Source: Bacteroidales bacterium
GTDB lineage: Bacteria; Bacteroidota; Bacteroidia; Bacteroidales; P3
Assembly (NCBI GenBank): GCA_017507285.1
Contig: JAFWBF010000104.1
Coordinates: 1 to 7,503 of the forward strand
Direction: 5' to 3'
Length of the DNA stretch: 7,503 nucleotides
Shown: in pieces, positions 1-5,169 of the stretch
Layout of the letters: each line of letters begins with the position of its first letter
Numbering within the stretch: position 1 is the first letter of the stretch
Notes under the pieces: model-generated
Databases searched by the model: none
Seen by the model: only the letters and a program-made list of their open reading frames with translations
What the model was told of the DNA's origin: nothing
Translations under genes and position numbers: made by a program

Positions 1-315
1 GATATGGCTATACACAACGTAATAGGCGACTCGTTTCGCGGTGCTACTTGGGTAAGTATCCACAATGGTGGTGGCGTTGGTTGGGGCGAAGTAATCAACG
101 GTGGTTTTGGTATGGTACTAGATGGATCTGAAGACTGCGATCGTCGCTTGCATAGTATGCTGTTTTGGGATGTAAACAATGGTATATCACGTCGCAGCTG
201 GGCAAGAAATGAAGGCGCAATATTTGCTATCAAACGTGCCATGGAAGTAGAACCGCGTTTGAAAGTAACGCTTCCAAACATGGTAGATGACAGTATTTTG
301 GAAAACTTATTCTAG
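1..315 (+). CDS. hutU: Urocanate hydratase (urocanase), C-terminal part only
   Basis: This is the 3' end of a gene that begins left of the window; about 104 codons are visible, open from base 1 to the TAG at 313-315. Urocanase adds water to urocanate to give 4-imidazolone-5-propionate, the second step of histidine degradation, using tightly bound NAD+ in the cytoplasm. The visible part carries the conserved C-terminal urocanase block: GDSFRGATWVS, then HNGGGVGWGEVINGGFG, then a segment with WARNEGAI. These match what I know of the family closely, and no frameshift or early stop is seen. The ATG at 4-6 is internal, because the conserved block already continues upstream of it (Asp codon at 1-3). 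A hairpin with a T-run follows 15 bases after the stop, so this is probably the last gene of its transcript. Other hut genes would lie to the left. Confidence 0.95.
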   Translation, partial: DMAIHNVIGDSFRGATWVSIHNGGGVGWGEVINGGFGMVLDGSEDCDRRLHSMLFWDVNNGISRRSWARNEGAIFAIKRAMEVEPRLKVTLPNMVDDSILENLF

Positions 316-330
316 TTCAAAATTATAAAA

Positions 331-398
331 AGAGTATAGTTTGTTGGCTAGAAAGGTGCCCATTATGGGTAGTATGCAACAGATTATACTCTGTTTTT
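331..398 (+). terminator. Long-loop hairpin with T-run after hutU
   Basis: Bases 331-346 pair with 377-392 over 16 positions, all Watson-Crick except two G-U wobbles (339/384 and 341/382). A T5 run follows at 394-398. The 30-base loop contains a small CCCA/TGGG hairpin (359-362 with 366-369). Position and T-run suggest a Rho-independent terminator for hutU. The loop is much longer than usual and the stem is AT-rich, so the element could instead be a structured leader of the following gene or part of a small RNA. No other obvious terminator lies between the two genes. Confidence 0.5.
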
Positions 399-423
399 AC
401 AACAATAAAACAATCATATACTA

Positions 424-1641
424 ATGAAAGCCCCAAAGCAAATAACCATAGATGATTACGACTATCATCTGCCAACTGACCGTATAGCCAAGTTTCCTCT
501 TGAAAATAGGGATGAGTCTAAACTCTTGGTCTATAGGGATGGAGTATTTGAAGAATCGGTATTCAATCTTGTTGTGAATCATTTGGATAAGGATACTTTA
601 TTGGTCTTCAATAATACCAAGGTAATTCATGCACGATTGTTTTTTCGAAAAGAAACAGGCTCACAGATAGAGATTTTCTGTTTGGAGCCCTACCAAATGG
701 CCATCTCTATTGTTTTCGAGCAAAGGCAACGTTGCACTTGGATGTGCTTTGTGGGCAACAATAAAAGGTGGAAAAACTCTCCCCTATATAGAACAATAGA
801 GGTTGACGGTAAAGAGGTTACGTTATCGGCAACTAGAAAAGAAGCTGTTGCAAACACTTGGATAATAGACTTTGAGTGGGACAATAGTGCGATGACCTTT
901 GCTGAGGTTATAGAGCGTTTTGGAGTTATACCTCTGCCACCATACCTCAACCGATCGGCTGAGGATAGCGACAAGGAGAGGTATCAAACCGTTTATGCCG
1001 AACACGAAGGTTCTGTGGCAGCTCCGACTGCAGGACTGCACTTCACACAATCGGTGTTTGACAATCTTCGTAAAAAAGGTATCAATACCGAATTTATAAC
1101 TCTACATGTGGGTGCAGGAACTTTCAAACCTGTAGATTCAGAAACTATTGGTGAACATGAAATGCATGTGGAGAGGATTGAGATTTTGCGTAGCAATGTG
1201 GAACATTTGCTCTCACATGTGGGTAAACCTATCATTCCTGTGGGTACAACATCGGTGCGTACACTAGAGTCGTTGTATTGGTTTGGCGTAAAGTTGCAGT
1301 TTAACCCTTCGTTGGAAGAAATGCATATACTGCAGTGGGAGCCCTACGAATTGACCGACAAAGGAGAGGTGCCACTCGAACAATCTTTGAAAAATGTGCT
1401 TGCTTTTATGCACCGTCTAGGTGTGGATAAACTTTATGGTGATACGCAGTTGATGATAGCTCCAGGCTATAAATATCATGTTGTAAGTGGTATAATTACC
1501 AATTTTCATCAGCCAAAGAGTACATTACTGTTACTAGTATCAGCTCTTATTGGCAACGTGTGGAAAGAAGGATATAGTTATGCCCTCAATCACGGTTTTA
1601 GGTTCTTAAGCTATGGCGACAGCTGCCTATTTTTGCCATAA
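424..1641 (+). CDS. QueA-family S-adenosylmethionine:tRNA ribosyltransferase-isomerase, long form
   Basis: This 405-residue protein belongs to the QueA family. QueA moves the ribosyl part of S-adenosylmethionine onto 7-aminomethyl-7-deazaguanine in tRNA and isomerises it to epoxyqueuosine, in the cytoplasm. Family landmarks are present in order: an N-terminal block with DRIAKFPLENRDESKLLV (19-36) and LLVFNNTKVIHARL (59-72); IPLPPYLNR (169-177); RYQTVYA and GSVAAPTAGLHF (186-207); TLHVGAGTFKPV (226-237); HEMHVE (245-250); PVGTTSVRTLES (272-283); TNFHQPKSTLLLLVSA (359-374); and YGDSCL near the end. Typical QueA is about 340-356 residues. Much of the excess lies at about 284-340, where roughly 57 residues separate two blocks usually about 16 apart by my recollection of E. 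coli QueA. Bacteroidales often carry a second QueA-like protein of about this length, so this may be a paralogue rather than the housekeeping enzyme; I therefore leave the symbol blank. The ATG at 424 puts the conserved N-terminus in place. No Shine-Dalgarno sequence is seen. Confidence 0.88.
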   Translation: MKAPKQITIDDYDYHLPTDRIAKFPLENRDESKLLVYRDGVFEESVFNLVVNHLDKDTLLVFNNTKVIHARLFFRKETGSQIEIFCLEPYQMAISIVFEQRQRCTWMCFVGNNKRWKNSPLYRTIEVDGKEVTLSATRKEAVANTWIIDFEWDNSAMTFAEVIERFGVIPLPPYLNRSAEDSDKERYQTVYAEHEGSVAAPTAGLHFTQSVFDNLRKKGINTEFITLHVGAGTFKPVDSETIGEHEMHVERIEILRSNVEHLLSHVGKPIIPVGTTSVRTLESLYWFGVKLQFNPSLEEMHILQWEPYELTDKGEVPLEQSLKNVLAFMHRLGVDKLYGDTQLMIAPGYKYHVVSGIITNFHQPKSTLLLLVSALIGNVWKEGYSYALNHGFRFLSYGDSCLFLP

Positions 1642-1731
1642 GGCATGGACGTTTGTTGTAAAAATATCAAAAATTAAATATCAGACGATAGAACAAAAAT
1701 TTGTAGACACACAATAGAAAGTATATAAGTT

Positions 1732-2442
1732 ATGAAGTACAACCGCATATTATTGAAACTTAGTGGCGAATCGCTTATGGGATGTCAAAGTTATGGCATA
1801 TCGCCCGAAATGCTTGAACAGTACGTTAAGGACATCAAAACTGTGGTGGAAAAGAAAGTTCAAGTATCAATAGTGATAGGTGGAGGCAACATTTTTCGTG
1901 GTCTTAGTGGAGCAGCAAAGGGTATGGACCGTGTGCAAGGCGACTATATGGGAATGCTTGCAACGCTTATTAATAGTATGGCTCTTCAAGCCGAGTTGGA
2001 GAAACAAGGAGTTAAGACAGAATTGCTTTCGGGTTTGGCTATAGAGCCTATCTGTAAGGAAATGAGTCGTCGCCGAGCCATCGAGGCTATGGAAGAAGGC
2101 AAAGTTGTAATCATCGGTGGTGGTAGCGGAAATCCCTTCTTTACTACCGATACTGCATCGGCACTACGTGCTGTGGAGATAAAAGCCGATGTGATACTTA
2201 AGGGTACTCGTGTAGATGGTGTGTACACTGCCGACCCCGAAAAAGACCCTACTGCTACCAAATACACAGCGTTGTCGTATCAGGAAGCACTTACAAAGAA
2301 ACTTAAAATCATGGATCTTACAGCCTTTGCCCTATGTGAGGAGAACAACCTGCCTATATATGTCTTTGACATGAATAAGGTAGGAAACCTGCTGAAGGTG
2401 GTGGAAGGCCAAGAGATTGGAACAGAAGTGAAACACATATAA
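1732..2442 (+). CDS. pyrH: UMP kinase (uridylate kinase)
   Basis: This 236-residue cytoplasmic enzyme phosphorylates UMP to UDP with ATP, feeding all pyrimidine nucleotide synthesis. Its length is normal for the bacterial hexameric family of the amino-acid-kinase fold. Visible motifs in order: KLSGESLMG (9-17, phosphate-binding lysine K9), VIGGGNIFRG (48-57), DYMGMLATLINSMALQ (71-86), the GGGSGNPFFTTDTAS loop (129-143), LKGTRVDGVYTADP (156-169), and a C-terminal block with MDLTAFALCEENNLPI (194-209). All appear intact. The gene starts 90 bases after the QueA-like gene and ends 18 bases before frr, which it commonly neighbours in bacteria. Within the 1642-1731 gap I see no terminator and no Bacteroidetes-type promoter, so co-transcription from upstream is possible. 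The leader is AT-rich and lacks a Shine-Dalgarno sequence. Confidence 0.97.
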   Translation: MKYNRILLKLSGESLMGCQSYGISPEMLEQYVKDIKTVVEKKVQVSIVIGGGNIFRGLSGAAKGMDRVQGDYMGMLATLINSMALQAELEKQGVKTELLSGLAIEPICKEMSRRRAIEAMEEGKVVIIGGGSGNPFFTTDTASALRAVEIKADVILKGTRVDGVYTADPEKDPTATKYTALSYQEALTKKLKIMDLTAFALCEENNLPIYVFDMNKVGNLLKVVEGQEIGTEVKHI

Positions 2443-2460
2443 ATATAAAACATAACAGAT

Positions 2461-3024
2461 ATGAACGATTTATCGAAGGCATGTTTGGATGAAGCTAAAA
2501 ACAACATGCAAGGAGCAATCAAACACTTGGAAGCAGAGCTTACCAAGATACGTGCAGGCAAAGCAAATCCTGCTATGCTTGATGGAATAAAAGTAGACTA
2601 TTATGGCACACCTACTCTTATCAGCCAAATAGCAAATATTTCAACACCGGATCCACGCAATATTACTATTCAACCTTGGGAAAAGAACATGATGGGAGCT
2701 ATAAGTAAGGCAATACAAGCTGCCAATTTGGGCTTCAACCCACAGCAAGAGGCCGATATGTTGCGCATCATTATCCCACCGCTTACAGAGGAACGCCGTA
2801 AAGAATTGGCCAAAGCAGCCAAAAGCGAAGTGGAAACAGGCAAAGTAAACATCCGTAATGCTCGTAGAAATGTTATGGATAAAGTGAAAAAGTTGAAAGA
2901 CAAAGGTGTTCCTGAAGACGAAGTGAAACAATTGGAAAAGGAAGTGCAAGACGTTACTGATAAGTATATTGCAGAAGCCGACAAGATATTTGATGCCAAA
3001 CAAAAAGAAATAATGGCAGTATAG
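2461..3024 (+). CDS. frr: Ribosome recycling factor
   Basis: This 187-residue protein (family norm about 185) splits post-termination 70S ribosomes together with EF-G so the subunits can be reused. It reads as a standard RRF: an N-terminal helix with KHLEAELTKIRAGKANPAML (21-40), the small domain with VDYYGTPTLISQIANIS (45-61) and DPRNITIQPWE (64-74), and the long C-terminal helices. These include PPLTEERRKELAKAAK (106-121) and a basic RNARR stretch at 132-136, which contains the functionally important arginine known at position 132 in the E. coli protein. It lies 18 bases downstream of pyrH and is very likely co-transcribed with it. A strong hairpin follows 26 bases after the stop. Confidence 0.97.
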   Translation: MNDLSKACLDEAKNNMQGAIKHLEAELTKIRAGKANPAMLDGIKVDYYGTPTLISQIANISTPDPRNITIQPWEKNMMGAISKAIQAANLGFNPQQEADMLRIIIPPLTEERRKELAKAAKSEVETGKVNIRNARRNVMDKVKKLKDKGVPEDEVKQLEKEVQDVTDKYIAEADKIFDAKQKEIMAV

Positions 3025-3050
3025 GACAAGACATTTGTTATGACAGATAC

Positions 3051-3087
3051 AAACAAACAGGCACCCTCAAAAGGTACCTGTTTGTTT
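3051..3087. terminator. Shared terminator hairpin between convergent frr and ssb
   Basis: Left arm 3051-3065 pairs with right arm 3073-3087 over 15 positions, with a single C-A mismatch and a 7-base loop (3066-3072). The stem base is A-rich on the left and T-rich on the right, so on either strand the transcript ends in a U-rich 3' arm. The hairpin lies 26 bases after the frr stop and, on the other strand, 26 bases after the ssb stop. This fits a bidirectional Rho-independent terminator. Only a short U-run continues beyond the stem. Confidence 0.8.
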
Positions 3088-3113
3088 ATATATCAATATT
3101 TGTTTGTCCTCTA

Positions 3114-3533
3114 TTAAAAAGGGAAGTCTTCGATTTGTTTGGTATTCTCGTTAAGAATTTCCTCTATTGGTTGTTGAATAACTTCATCTTGTGTATTGGT
3201 GTAATTTCTGTTGGCTAGCACAGTGAAATTCTCTACCAACACCTCGGTAACATAGCGTTTGTTTCCATCCTTATCTTCCCACGAACGAGTATGTAATTTA
3301 CCCTCAATGTATACTTGGGTGCCTTTCTTTAAAATCTTCTCTGCTATATCGGCCAAACCTCTCCAACACACTACATTGTGCCAATCTGTTTGTTCTATTT
3401 TCTGACCATCTTTGTTCTTAAAAAACTCGGTTGTTGCCAATGGAAAAGTCGCTTTCTTGGCAGTATCGAACGTAATAACTTCAGGGTCTTTGCCTAAGTT
3501 TCCAATCAGTATAACTTTATTTACTCCTATCAT
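3114..3533 (-). CDS. ssb: Single-stranded DNA-binding protein
   Basis: This 139-residue protein coats single-stranded DNA in replication, recombination and repair, normally as a tetramer. The N-terminus VNKVILIGNLGKDPEV (4-19) is the standard SSB start. The OB-fold runs to about residue 107, with aromatic residues W51, W58 and W85 in the expected DNA-contact regions (DWHNVVCWRGLADIAEKILKKG, 50-71, in part; YIEGKLHTRSWEDKDG, 75-90). A short polar linker (about 110-132) leads to the acidic tip EDFPF, the usual docking peptide for partner repair proteins. The ATG at 3533 puts the conserved start at residue 4. The gene converges on frr and diverges from the polysaccharide operon. It appears to be monocistronic, since its 3' side meets the shared terminator and no gene lies directly upstream. 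Confidence 0.95.
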   Translation of the reverse strand: MIGVNKVILIGNLGKDPEVITFDTAKKATFPLATTEFFKNKDGQKIEQTDWHNVVCWRGLADIAEKILKKGTQVYIEGKLHTRSWEDKDGNKRYVTEVLVENFTVLANRNYTNTQDEVIQQPIEEILNENTKQIEDFPF

Positions 3534-3617
3534 AACTCAAATGTTTGTTTCGTCAAATCGTTTTACCTAAGTGCATAATCTAGATTTTTCAACCTAAAAA
3601 CATCACAAATTAGACGG

Positions 3618-3625
3618 CAAATTTA
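3618..3625 (-). promoter_or_regulatory. Possible ssb promoter (-7 element)
   Basis: Read on the minus strand, this is TAAATTTG followed by C, an exact match to the Bacteroidetes -7 consensus TAnnTTTG. It would start transcription roughly 75-80 bases upstream of the ssb ATG. The -33 region is weak: no TTTG lies about 20 bases further upstream, only a T/C-rich stretch. The call therefore rests on the -7 match and on position. Confidence 0.4.
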
Positions 3626-3742
3626 GAACTTTTTTTTCAATCGGAGAAGAAAAACTTTTAGATGATTTATATCTCTTTGTATATCAATGGAAAATAAAGT
3701 GCCTATTTTTTCAATTTTTGACAAACAAGTAGATAAAATTTC

Positions 3743-3783
3743 TTGCTCTATATAAAAAATGACCTCTTTAGAGCAATTTTTTT
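3743..3783 (+). terminator. Orphan terminator-like hairpin with T7
   Basis: TTGCTCTA at 3743-3750 pairs perfectly with TAGAGCAA at 3769-3776 around an 18-base loop. Seven T follow at 3777-3783. On the plus strand this has the form of a Rho-independent terminator, yet no plus-strand gene lies between the frr terminator and this point. It could end a small RNA made from the region antisense to or upstream of ssb, catch read-through from frr, or be fortuitous in AT-rich DNA. I found no exact TAnnTTTG promoter just upstream on the plus strand. Confidence 0.35.
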
Positions 3784-3825
3784 ATGTTTACAATCAGTTT
3801 ATCTCAAATGCTTGACCGAAGTTTT

Positions 3826-4037
3826 TGCTCGAGTATTTGTGGGTAAATCAATCGATTTTAGTGCGTATAATATTTGATATTCAGAATGTGTAATGTTCGA
3901 TAGTTTGTGTGTACAATGCTTGGTAGTTAGAATGAGAATGTTCGATAGTTAGACTGAGAGTGCTCGATAGTTTGGGTGTACAATGTTCGATGGTTTGGCT
4001 GTGTGATGTTAGACCAATAAAAATCGATTGTCGAGCA
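3826..4037. repeat. Imperfect inverted repeat bounding the tandem array
   Basis: Two blocks on the left recur inverted on the right in mirrored order. TGCTCGA (3826-3832) matches TCGAGCA (4031-4037), and CAATCGATTTT (3849-3859) matches AAAATCGATTG (4020-4030). On the right the two blocks abut; on the left they are 16 bases apart. The span is 212 bp and contains no transposase gene. This could be the remains of a small non-autonomous element, a large hairpin or cruciform, or partly coincidence, because ATCGAT is itself palindromic. Confidence 0.4.
3871..4005. repeat. Degenerate 22-23 bp tandem repeat array
   Basis: Five clear units lie head to tail at 3893-3915, 3916-3937, 3938-3959, 3960-3982 and 3983-4005, with lengths 23, 22, 22, 23 and 23. 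A more diverged copy precedes them at 3871-3892. The shared core is ATGTTCGATAGTT. Units fall into two types: those continuing TTTG and ending GTGTACA or similar (first, fourth, fifth), and those continuing TTAGA and ending TGAGA (second, third). The first and fourth units differ at only 3 of 23 positions; the second and third differ at 4 of 22. There are no spacers, so this is not a CRISPR array. The two lengths break any reading frame. Function unknown. Confidence 0.8.
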
Positions 4038-4039
4038 TT

Positions 4040-4105
4040 TTTGAACATGCTTTCACCATCCAAAAAGCTTGTTGTTTGAACTAAAAAACCATATGAAAGC
4101 TTGTT
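4040..4105. repeat. Duplicated ~32-bp motif upstream of the operon promoter
   Basis: Copy A (4040-4073) and copy B (4075-4105) share three blocks in the same order: TTTGAAC, then CCAT, then AAAGCTTGTT. The inter-block spacing is slightly different, giving lengths of 34 and 31 bases. A third AAGCTT follows at 4126-4131. The three AAGCTT palindromes start at 4065, 4097 and 4126, 32 and 29 bases apart, so about three helical turns each. The last lies about 20 bases upstream of the -33 box. This spacing suits regulator-binding sites on one face of the helix, but no regulator is identified. Confidence 0.5.
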
Positions 4106-4152
4106 AAAAAATACACGAATTTTGGAAGCTTACAAAAAAATATTTGGATAAG

Positions 4153-4185
4153 TTTGGTGTAGTGGTCATTTTTTTGTAACTTTGC
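4153..4185 (+). promoter_or_regulatory. Bacteroidetes-type promoter of the polysaccharide operon
   Basis: The -33 box TTTG is at 4153-4156. After 20 bases comes the -7 box TAACTTTG at 4177-4184, then C. Both boxes and the spacing agree with the known Bacteroidetes primary-sigma promoter (TTTG, 19-21 bases, TAnnTTTG). Transcription should begin near 4190, leaving a leader of about 137 bases before the export gene. The -7 box overlaps the palindrome TTTGCAAA (4181-4188). The longer TTTGCAAATG recurs in the leader at 4280-4289. Confidence 0.85.
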
Positions 4186-4196
4186 AAATGAATAAT

Positions 4197-4271
4197 ATGG
4201 TAGAATCAACTTGTTTGATGGTTATAATGATTTGTATTATATCCGATTGGACAAGGTTTGCAAGAATATAA
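4197..4271 (+). CDS. Possible 24-residue leader peptide
   Basis: A small open frame begins with ATG about 7 bases after the predicted transcription start and ends with TAA at 4269-4271, 56 bases before the export gene. The 24 residues have a hydrophobic middle (CLMVIMICII, residues 6-15) and a charged end (SDWTRFARI). It resembles no family I know. It could be a leader peptide or simply chance in AT-rich DNA; position within the leader is the only argument for it. Confidence 0.15.
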   Translation: MVESTCLMVIMICIISDWTRFARI

Positions 4272-4327
4272 AATTGTTTTTTGCAAATGTTTTTCGTATA
4301 AATTATAGATAGAAAAAATAGAATGAT

Positions 4328-5134
4328 ATGAAAATACTGAAACTAGTTCCTTTTGTGGTGGTGATTGCATTGTTTGCATCGTGTTATACACCTAAGAATA
4401 TGACTTATCTGAAAGATGCCGAACGAGGCACAGTGGAAACTATTCAGCAAACTTTTGAGTTGAAGATTCAGAACAACGATATTCTGATGATCTTGGTCGA
4501 AAGTGAAAGTCCGCAAGTTGTAATGGCTTTTAATAAACAGACTAACAAGCAAACCAATACTCAGTATGGAGGTGGTTATAACCAATTCCAAAATATCAAC
4601 CCATTGACGGAAGGATATTTGGTTAAGAACAATGAAATAGTCTTTCCTATATTGGGCAAAATAAAAGTTGGCGGTTTGACTACTCAAGAAGTATCTAAAA
4701 TAATAGAGGATAAACTTATTTCCGGAGGTTATGTTACAGACCCTGTTGTAACCGTGAAGTTGCTCAACTACAAGGTTTATGTTATGGGCGAAGTGGCACG
4801 TCCGGGTGTTGTAAATGTTGCAAATGAAAAGATGACATTGCTTGAAGCCTTGGCTGCATCGGGCGATTTGACTATTTATGGCAAACGTGAAAATGTGACA
4901 GTTATAAGAGAAAAGGATGGCAAACGTGAGGTTGGAACAGTTGACCTTACTTCGAAAGACGTATTCACATCGCCGTTTTATTACTTGCAACAAGATGACA
5001 TTGTATATGTAGAACCTAATAAATTGCGCAAGCGTCAAGGCACACGAGATCTTACATTTATATCTGTAGGAACCTCTACAGCATCGTTCCTTGCTACAGT
5101 GCTGTCAATTTTTATAACTTTGGGTAACAGATAA
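4328..5134 (+). CDS. Wza-type polysaccharide export lipoprotein
   Basis: This 268-residue protein belongs to the outer-membrane polysaccharide export family (Wza/GumB type), which forms the periplasmic and outer-membrane channel for capsule or exopolysaccharide. A lipoprotein signal peptide (residues 1-18) ends in a lipobox, LFASC, with Cys19 as the lipid-bearing residue. A polysaccharide-export (Poly_export) domain spans about 42-145. It is interrupted by a polar Q/N/G-rich insert at about 69-90, and GYLVKNNEIVFPILGKIKVGGLT (96-118) contains its typical end. One SLBB domain follows (about 148-230, with VYVMGEVARPGVVNV at 150-164 and LLEALAASGD at 171-180). A hydrophobic segment lies at 243-265. 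The protein is much shorter than E. coli Wza (about 379 residues), having one SLBB domain and a hydrophobic rather than amphipathic C-terminus, as is common in Bacteroidetes. It is the first gene after the promoter at 4153-4185, 35 bases before the Wzc-type gene. The ATG at 4328 gives a complete signal peptide. Confidence 0.92.
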   Translation: MKILKLVPFVVVIALFASCYTPKNMTYLKDAERGTVETIQQTFELKIQNNDILMILVESESPQVVMAFNKQTNKQTNTQYGGGYNQFQNINPLTEGYLVKNNEIVFPILGKIKVGGLTTQEVSKIIEDKLISGGYVTDPVVTVKLLNYKVYVMGEVARPGVVNVANEKMTLLEALAASGDLTIYGKRENVTVIREKDGKREVGTVDLTSKDVFTSPFYYLQQDDIVYVEPNKLRKRQGTRDLTFISVGTSTASFLATVLSIFITLGNR

Positions 5135-5169
5135 ACATTAGATTACATAAAATTATAGACTTTGAGTTA

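Larger units (their letters stand above)
3534..4327. other. Structured divergent intergenic region, no convincing gene
   Basis: These 794 bases lie between the divergent ssb and wza-type genes. I find no protein with recognisable features on either strand and no tRNA- or rRNA-like sequence. The contents, left to right, are: probable ssb promoter (3618-3625); AT-rich sequence; a hairpin with T-run (3743-3783); an array of degenerate 22-23 bp repeats (3871-4005) inside an imperfect inverted repeat (3826-4037); a duplicated ~32-bp motif (4040-4105); and the polysaccharide operon promoter (4153-4185) with its leader of about 137 bases. A minus-strand reading frame of 60 codons at 3881-4063 simply translates the repeats and is not called. 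Confidence 0.7.

Noticed and set aside
316..423. Promoter for the QueA-like gene at TATAGTTTG (335-343)
   Set aside because: The spacing between TA and TTTG is off by one base in either reading, and the sequence lies inside the hairpin stem.
1642..1731. Separate promoter for pyrH
   Set aside because: The 90-bp gap has TTTG strings, but none is preceded by TA at the right distance, and no matched -33/-7 pair was found.
3871..4005. CRISPR array
   Set aside because: The units are degenerate and directly contiguous, with no unique spacers, and no cas gene is present.
3881..4063. A 60-codon minus-strand reading frame over the tandem repeats
   Set aside because: Its sequence is just the translated 22-23 bp repeats (recurring TIEH). 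The alternating unit lengths do not preserve a frame, and there is no family resemblance.
4280..4289. Second promoter in the export-gene leader
   Set aside because: TTTGC is present but the four bases before it are GTTT, with no TA, so it does not meet the -7 consensus.
4040..4327. Invertible (phase-variable) capsule promoter as in Bacteroides fragilis
   Set aside because: I looked for inverted repeats on both sides of the promoter at 4153-4185 and found none of useful length. The inverted repeat at 3826-4037 does not enclose the promoter, and no recombinase gene is in the window.
4343..5038. A 231-codon minus-strand reading frame
   Set aside because: It lies wholly antisense to the export lipoprotein, which has a clear signal peptide and domains. 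The antisense product has no recognisable motif and is rich in Cys, Phe and His, as frame shadows often are.
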